A DNA stretch of 64,000 nucleotides from Sambucus nigra (lineage: Eukaryota > Streptophyta > Magnoliopsida > Dipsacales > Adoxaceae), in assembly GCA_949130495.1 (NCBI GenBank), contig OX422211.1, positions 447,276,219 to 447,340,218 of the forward strand, written 5' to 3'. A program made the translations under genes and the position numbers. The notes beneath the pieces are model-generated. The model worked only from the letters and a program-made list of their open reading frames with translations. It was not told the DNA's origin and made no database searches. Positions 57,982 through 64,000 of the stretch are shown in pieces (the first letter of the stretch is position 1; each line of letters opens with the position of its first letter).

Positions 57982-59580
57982 TGTTGACACGACTCATAAT
58001 GTGTCTCTAAAGTGTGTACTCTCTAGGCTCAAGTGCAAGCCTGTCGTTCAAGTAATAATCCGACAAGTCAGGTATCGATCCTCAGGGAAAAAGGACAACA
58101 AAGTTGTGATGACGGGATATGACGGAGGAATCCTAACGATGACTCTAAGAAGAAATGAAAAGATTGATTTTGGGTTTTTGGGATTGATTAAACTAAATGC
58201 AATTATGAAATTATGAAAATATGCAATTACACTAAATTACCTAAAATGTGAATGAAAATTTAATTTGGACTTTTAAATGAGATGATGGAAAAAATAGGAC
58301 GGGAATACAATCCCCCAACCCTAGTGTACTGCAGTTATAATACTAATCGTAAATTTATTTAATTAATTTGTCCCAGTCTTTAGTACTCCCAAGCATTACG
58401 TATACGAGGTTCAAGCCCGCGTCATACTTAATCAAAGGATGAGTAAATCGGTATCACGATAGTGACACTCGAATTATATTCTCAATCATCCCGGTTACCC
58501 AGAGGCAAACGAGATATTTAGACCTACAATTGTTGTGTTCCTACGCAATACGGTCACAATTAATCACTAAATTCAGAGGATTATTTTTATAGTTGCAATT
58601 ACCACATCAGATTGGGTTCATGTAACCCGACCTTGAAAATCTAGCCGGACATACCGAAAGTGATGAAAATAGATTTCAATGTGCAGAAAACCATGATTAA
58701 TCTAAGGCAAACTCGTACAATGATGTAAAAGAGAATTGAAAAGATGAGATACTCACTAATTGTTTTACCACAGCAGTCAATCAATTAACTAGAAATACTC
58801 ACAATCGGAATCAAAGCTTCAGTCTTGAATTAAAATGAATAAAGTTGCTAAACTGGGGTTTGTGGAAGAAAAGGAGAGATTAAACTAACTCCCCACGTTC
58901 TTGCCTACTTTACAATCAAAATAATTCGGGTTTTTATACCCTACATGAAATTACAAGAAGTTGAGTATAAATCGGAGTCTTTAGAGGAGAATCAGAAAAC
59001 AAAATCTCGATGGGCGGGCCGGTCCGGCCCTTAGGCGGATCGGTCTGCTTCTAAAGCGGATCGGTTCTTTTATTTTTCAGGCGGACCGGTCCGGGGGCGG
59101 ATCGGTTCTTTTAATTTTTTGCCTTCTTCGGTTTGCCTTCGGTTCGCAGTTCTCTGGATTTGTGTACATCGGTCCGGTCCGGGTCTTAGGCGAACCGGTC
59201 CGCCTATTTGACTTTTCCTTCAAACTTTGACTGCCCATATCTTTTGCTCCGGGTATCCGATTGAGGTGACGTTTCTTCCTAGGTTCTTGTGAGGATGATA
59301 CCTTCAACTTCTCTTTAGGTACCTCATCCGAATTCTGGGTAGGAATGACTCTTTTGCCCTTTTGACTTTTCTTGTTGACTTTCTCTATTCTTTCGGTTTC
59401 CTTCTTCCATTTCTTGACATTAGACACCTGTAAAATCATAACGAAATACCAAAAACTCGGTGTACTTGTTAGGATAAGTCAGTAGCAAGATTATGAGATA
59501 AAGTCAATCCAATTACGTTGTTTGAGGTGATTAAAGTACTGAAATTAGGGGATAAATTAGGAAGAATTTATGCCTAATTA
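57982..59580 (-). repeat. Element F 3' LTR (right boundary approximate)
   Basis: Left end starts TGTTGACACG, so on the minus strand it ends CGTGTCAACA. The GCAAGCC..CGTTCAAGTAATAAT and GGTATCGATCCTCAGGG words near 58035-58095 are common in plant gypsy LTRs. A purine tract (59581-59592) suggests the right edge, but the exact start is not fixed without the second LTR. Palindromes of the GGACCGGTCC type lie at 59010-59200. The 120-codon open frame at 59077-59439 is not taken as a gene. Confidence 0.7.
59010..59200. repeat. GGACCGGTCC-type palindromes in element F LTR
   Basis: One exact GGACCGGTCC (59083-59092) and several variants (GGGCCGGTCC, GCGGATCGGT, GAACCGGTCC). Confidence 0.88.
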
Positions 59581-59592
59581 AACCCCCCTAAC
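59581..59592 (-). promoter_or_regulatory. Element F purine tract near the 3' LTR
   Basis: TTAGGGGGGTTT on the minus strand, preceded by CGCACAAAGTTCTAAG. A similar tract (AAGTCTAAGCTAGAGGGGG) is found at 61087-61111, as in other elements with a gene after pol. Confidence 0.7.
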
Positions 59593-61267
59593 TTAGAACT
59601 TTGTGCGTCCCGAGCAATGTAAAAGAATTCTAGCAAGGCTCAACTCTTGAAAAACATTTTATTGGGATAAAATACCTCTTTCGCGGGCACGCGATTGCAT
59701 TTAGCGTATGCAACAAGCCTTTAAACCCCTTGGTTACCCTAGTGGGACGAGTTGTGTCTCGTGAGGGTTTGCAGAGAATATACCCACAAAATTCGACTCA
59801 AAGAACTTCAAAATAACCAAAAATTGTATAATTCAAACTTTTGCAGAAAATAGTCATCATTAAGTCATGTTTACAAGTCTCAAACTGTAGTGCATGTGTG
59901 CGAAGCCAGAAATATAACCGCCGATTTCTACCGATTAATCATTACGTTACTTATCCGAAAATTCGTTTTCATTTCAAATTCTCATGGGAAGCTCTCTCAA
60001 ACGAACCACTCGGGATATGGCTTTTCTCTCGGTATGCGTGATGTTAAGAGTAAATATAATGGACGCAAAATCACGCATACAATTAGAAAGACGGAAATTT
60101 CATGGTGAAAGGATCTCATCAACGGATTACGGTTTTAAAAACGGGAACATTGCCTCTTATTCGCGCACTTAATCTCCTTTATTATCTTTTGGTGTATTAG
60201 CTCTCTACGCGGTAACCAATTCTACACTTTAGACTCGGTTAGGACTTTTTTTTGGGGGGGTTTTAAGGTATATTGGGTAAAATGAAAATGGTAGGGAAGG
60301 TTGGAATTGGAAAATTCATTTATGATGTCCATTTGTGCTTTTTTCCGGGCTATTGCTCATTTTCTCTTTTTTTTCTTGTTATTTTTGTTGAGCATATCTA
60401 TTTTTTTCTTGCCCCTTTTTGTTGCACTTTTCGGACTTAAATTATGATTTTTTTCATTTTTCACAATTCCAGGCTATTTTGGGTTTTTCGGGTTGTCAAA
60501 CGAAAGGAAAAATTATTCGGCTCAATTTGGGTTACAAAGGGTAATTTTTTGCTACTTTTTCTGGCCAATATTTTTGGGTGACAAACGAGGGCCTACTTCA
60601 TTGTCCAAAATGCCAATTGTGTTACCATATGCGTTTCGAGGTGAATTTAATTTAGAGACTAATTTGGCATGTTTTTCAAGGCAATATTGCACACATTTTT
60701 CAAAACTGATCAAACTGAAAGAATTAAGATCCTTGACAACTTATTACGCGCTAAAAAGAACTTTGAGTTAACAATTAACTCGGATTGATTTAAAATCTCG
60801 CAAAACGTGATAGGCTCGAATCTCACCGGGGTTGTTAATCTCCACATTTATTCGTTAAGTCGTCAATTTTTGCACAATTTCCATCTTTGGTCAATTTCGG
60901 CTTTGTGTATGTTGACTTTTTACACTTTGAGACTTCAATTTGACTTTTAATGATATTTTTGAAAAATTTGAATCCCAACTTTTATTTATTTTGAACAAAA
61001 ATATTTTTGGATTTATCATACTTTTATGATTTTTTTGGAAATTTTGGGCATTTTTGAAAATTTGTGTAGTTTTAGAAATATGCACTTGTGACCCCCTCTA
61101 GCTTAGACTTTTGCATTTTCCTCAAGCAAAAAGGACTAAAATCTAAATAAGCCAAAATAAGAAGTGCAATAATTAAAACAAACAAATATAGAAAATGCAA
61201 CTTTTTATATCATAAGACTGTGGTATAAACAGGAATACGACATATGTGTGACATGAGAAGGAATACA
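59593..61267 (-). other. Element F 3' non-coding region
   Basis: About 1.7 kb, AT-rich, no recognised gene. Plus-strand open frames at 59841-60172 and 60493-60771 are unsupported. A second purine tract lies at 61087-61111. Confidence 0.6.
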
Positions 61268-62461
61268 TCAAAACAGTCCATAACTAACAAAACATCGCGG
61301 GGAAGGGAAATGGGATGAGCTGGTCGCGTCGGGGCCATAGGGGTCATGAAAATGTGATGGGAGTGGCTCATTAGGGTCCCCTAGGCGTCGGTAGATATCC
61401 GCTTGCCTTCGAGATGCCCGACTTTGATCTCGACGGTAGTCGATCATAAAGGTCTCGAATCGGTTCTCAAGGGTGGATAACCGGGTCGAGATATCGGTAC
61501 CCGCCCACTCAAAGTCCGGGTCGTCCTCCTCGTCCGCCGACTCGTCGTCGGTGCCGACGTCACCCATCTCAACGTCCGCTTCCGCGGCCTCCTCCCCCGC
61601 GCTCTCTCCCGAGGCGGCCTCTTCTTCGCTATCATGACCCCTCCGTGCCCGGATTATGGCTAGCTGTTTGGCACTCTTAGTGCGAGTGCCCTGTCCAAAG
61701 GGACCGGGAATCCAGGTACAGTCGAGCGGGGCCTTAATGCTGGCGTCTTGGAGGATAGACGTGATCAAACGGGCATAGGTCAAAGGGGAGGCACCCTTCT
61801 CATCCAAAGAGGCGGCGATGATGTCGGCATACAATGTGCGGGCCAAATGGATGGAAGTTTGGGGATCGAAGAGATGATAGGTCAAGGTGGCTTGCCGAGG
61901 CCTCATGGCGGAATCGTTGGACGTTTGAAGAATGTTGGCGCACACAATTTGGAAAGTTAGGCGCGCCTTTTCGTTGAGTTGTCCAACAGCGACGGTTTGA
62001 CCCGCCCAAGCCACGTTTGGAGCAATGCGTTCCATGATGACGTCCTTAGCGACCGGAGGAACGTTCCTTGGATATGTGAAGTCTTAGGGGTCTGGAACAC
62101 TAAAGGTGGCCAAGTTGGCCGTGAGGATGGCTAAGGAAAAAGGAACGACCATCCCTTCGACGTAAGCGTTGGCCTCATATTAGTCCGTCCGCACGAGTGT
62201 GCCATAGAATAACCGGACCTCGAAAGCCCACATGGCTTCATGGGGTTCGTTGAGGAAATGACACCACCCCCGGGCCATGAATAGGGCCGTGACAGAATTG
62301 GGCAGCGCGTTCCATTGAACCGCGCGCTCCATATGGAGTTTGCGTCTTGTCCCAAAGAATAGGTTGCACCATCGCTCCTCTTGGCGGGAGCTGAACTCGT
62401 TGCACCCGGAGGGTAGGATGTCGGTGGGCGCGTATTTTGTGGGGGAAACACAGGGGGCCAT
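61268..62461 (-). pseudogene. Element F third gene, putative plant transposon protein (env position)
   Basis: A single frame of about 397 codons from ATG at 62461 (MAPCVSPTKYAPTDILPSGC) to the stop before 61268, broken only by two TAA codons (near 62180 and 62083). The middle part (ARLTFQIVCANILQTSNDSA, ATLTYHLFDPQTSIHLARTL, SPLTYARLITSILQDASI) resembles the putative plant transposon protein domain (PF20167-like), often found in Athila-type third genes. An acidic stretch (DSEEEAASGESAGEEAAEAD) and a region with ISTRLSTLENRFETFMIDYR follow. No signal peptide or clear membrane segment is visible, so an envelope role is not supported. It is GC-richer than its surroundings. Minus-strand frames at 62131-62516 that overlap it are shadows. 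Confidence 0.75.
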
Positions 62462-62714
62462 GGAGACAGAGAGGATGGAACTCAAAAAATCTGGAGAAGG
62501 AGAGGAGAGAACTCAAAAAATCTTAAGAGGGAGAGGAGAGAAGTTTTGTTTGAGGTGTGAAGAGAAGGGGAGGGGTAGGGCTGAATTTATAGTGGAGGGG
62601 AAGGGATTTGGAGGGAAAAGGTGTATGGGGATGTGGGAAACCGAATTGGAGGGAAGGAAGGCAATTGGGGAGAAGGGGGTGAATGGGAGGAAAGGATTAA
62701 ATGAATCTGTAGAA

Positions 62715-62860
62715 GGCGGACCGGTCCGATCCAGGGGCGGACCGGTCCGGGTCTTTAATTTCCAGAAAATTCGACAGGCGGACCGGTCCGTTTTAAAATT
62801 AAAGTAACCGGTTCGATGGCGGACCGGTCCGCCCTTAAATTAAACGAACCGGTCCGGCCT
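62715..62860. repeat. GGACCGGTCC palindrome array between integrase and third gene of F
   Basis: Exact GGACCGGTCC at 62718-62727, 62739-62748, 62780-62789 and 62821-62830, mostly in the context GGCGGACCGGTCCG, plus variants to about 62860. Confidence 0.93.
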
Positions 62861-63138
62861 GGGGATTTTTAGGCCGGAATTTCCCCAAAACTGGATTTCA
62901 ACCTATCTTCCTCGAAATATTGCACTTTTGAAACACGCTCCTCACCAATTATAGACTAAGGACCTCTCAACATCACCGGTCACCCGAATTGACCCAATTC
63001 CCAAACATGCACATGCTAAACCCGAATGTACTAAAATCCTAACGACACTCACTAACGTACACGACACACACGACTCTCGCGACATACACGACTCTCACCC
63101 CATACGCGTCGGGGGTGCGATGACCTAACTGAAATCGT

Positions 63139-64000
63139 TCACTCTACCCCGTAAACGGGGTCCGATAACCAAACAGTGTCGACTTCCTCCCCGTATGCCT
63201 CAAGATATGGCTTTAGGCGTTGTCCATTCACTTTGAATGTATTTCCCCCTTTTAAATCTTCTAATTCGACAGCTCCGTGGGGGAAAACATTCTTGACAAC
63301 AAACGGGCCAGACCATCGCGACCGCAACTTTCCCGGAAAGAGATGAAGCCGAGAGTTATAGAGAAGAACTTTTTGCCCGGGAAGAAACTCTTTGCGTCGA
63401 ATGATGCTATCGTGAGCGAGTTTCATCCTTTCTTTGGCAATTTTGGCATTCTCGTACGCATCATTGCGTATCTCCTCTAACTCATTTATTTGAAGCTTGC
63501 GAGCTTCACCGGCTTTATCCATGGCATAATTGAGCTCCTTAATTTCCCAATACGCTTTGTGTTCTAACTCCACGGGGAGATGGCAAGGCTAGCCATACAC
63601 AAATCGGAAAGGGGACATGCCAAGCTGATTTTTGTATGCGGTGCGATAGGCCCATAGCGAATCGTTCAGTCTAAGTGACCAATCTTTCCTGTTAGGATTG
63701 ACGGTCTTCTCGAGAATGTTCTTGATCTCACGATTCGCTAGTTTGGCCTGCCCATTTGTTTGTGGGTGATACGTCGTTCCAACCTTGTGAACGACGCCAT
63801 ACTTTCTCATAAGCTTCCCGAATGGCCAATTGCAAAAGTGCTTGCCATTATCACTAATTATCGCTTTCGGAGCACCGAAGCGGGAAAGTATGTGTTCCTG
63901 TAGGAACTTTATCACCACCTTGTTGTCATTTGTTTTGGTAGCTATAGCTTCTACCCATTTAGAAACGTAATCTACCGCAACAAGGATGTATAGGAAACCA
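63139..64000 (-). pseudogene. Element F integrase, C-terminal part, open at right edge
   Basis: One frame from the window edge ([20 protein letters not shown]) through [20 protein letters not shown] and SDNGKHFCN (second catalytic Asp), [20 protein letters not shown], and the [20 protein letters not shown] phrase. It passes a single TAG (about 63586) where relatives have a sense codon in [14 protein letters not shown], then continues through [40 protein letters not shown] and [20 protein letters not shown], to VYGVE and TGA at 63139-63141. The usual triad Glu in GQ.E is seen as GQAKL, so that residue is changed. The earlier Asp lies beyond the edge. It inserts DNA into the genome and is only lightly damaged. 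Confidence 0.9.

Larger units (their letters stand above)
57982..64000 (-). mobile_element. Element F: Athila-type Ty3/gypsy element, 3' part, open at right edge
   Basis: Minus strand, from right to left: integrase (64000-63139), a GGACCGGTCC palindrome array, a third gene (62461-61268), a long 3' region with purine tracts, then the 3' LTR (about 59580-57982). Integrase phrases ([56 protein letters not shown]) are of Athila type, and a gene between pol and the 3' LTR is typical of that group. GGGCA (57977-57981) is the candidate target duplication. Few stops suggest it is the youngest or best preserved part of the third stack. Confidence 0.85.

Noticed and set aside
59077..59439. 120-codon Lys/Arg/Pro-rich minus-strand frame
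   Set aside because: Inside the F LTR, low complexity, no recognised domain; more likely chance in an unusual composition.
60493..60771. 92-codon plus-strand frame
   Set aside because: Isolated in F's 3' region, opposite strand to F's genes, no recognised domain.
62131..62516. Two extra minus-strand frames overlapping the F third gene
   Set aside because: They are the other two frames of the same bases, and the third-gene frame alone continues to the C-terminus.

Overview
This window reads as transposon-dense plant nuclear DNA, probably from a flowering plant and possibly a eudicot. It is AT-rich, no bacterial-style gene or operon is visible, and every protein I could recognise belongs to a plant transposable element: Ty1/copia elements of Sirevirus type, Ty3/gypsy elements of the Tat, Athila and Tekay-like groups, and CACTA (En/Spm) DNA transposons. 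I found no convincing host gene, tRNA, rRNA or CRISPR array. Most coding regions carry stops and frameshifts, so this is an old, silent, nested-repeat landscape. The species cannot be named from what I see.

The layout is three stacks of nested insertions. (1) 1-13279: a degenerate copia element A (7662-13279, pol-less). Its 5' LTR is cut at 7661 by a minus-strand CACTA element (CACTA-1, 1-7661, open to the left), which itself carries a gypsy solo LTR (3750-5120, 5-bp target duplication CGTGC). (2) 14319-40468: a plus-strand Tat-type gypsy element D with an antisense extra gene. It is split by copia element B (23023-39084), whose 3' non-coding region is split in turn by pol-less copia element C (29467-36775). 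LTR divergence, judged by eye, agrees with the order D oldest, B, then C youngest. (3) 40964 to the right edge: a minus-strand Tekay-like gypsy element E. Its 5' LTR is broken at 47560 by gypsy LTR H, and H is broken twice: by a complete CACTA element (CACTA-2, 48550-54971, 3-bp target duplication ATT) and by gypsy LTR G (from 55410). G is cut at 57982 by a minus-strand Athila-type element F, which runs off the right end.

The elements use their parts in the usual way. The LTR elements carry a primer-binding site (initiator-Met type in A, B, C and E), gag with CCHC zinc knuckles, pol where retained, and a purine tract before the 3' LTR. B is the only copia element here with pol, although its RT motif reads YVDG instead of YVDD. 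A and C keep gag and the long 3' non-coding region but have no pol, so they look like non-autonomous partners of a B-like element. CACTA-1 keeps pieces of a tnp2-type transposase. CACTA-2 shares its 5' end but shows no transposase, so the two look like an autonomous and a non-autonomous form of one family.

The most interesting signals are not genes. Most LTR families here carry short CpG-rich perfect palindromes, different in each family but often in a comparable place. Three gypsy LTRs (E, G, H) have theirs about 1.05-1.1 kb from the LTR start. The three copia elements also share a conserved non-coding block downstream of the coding region.
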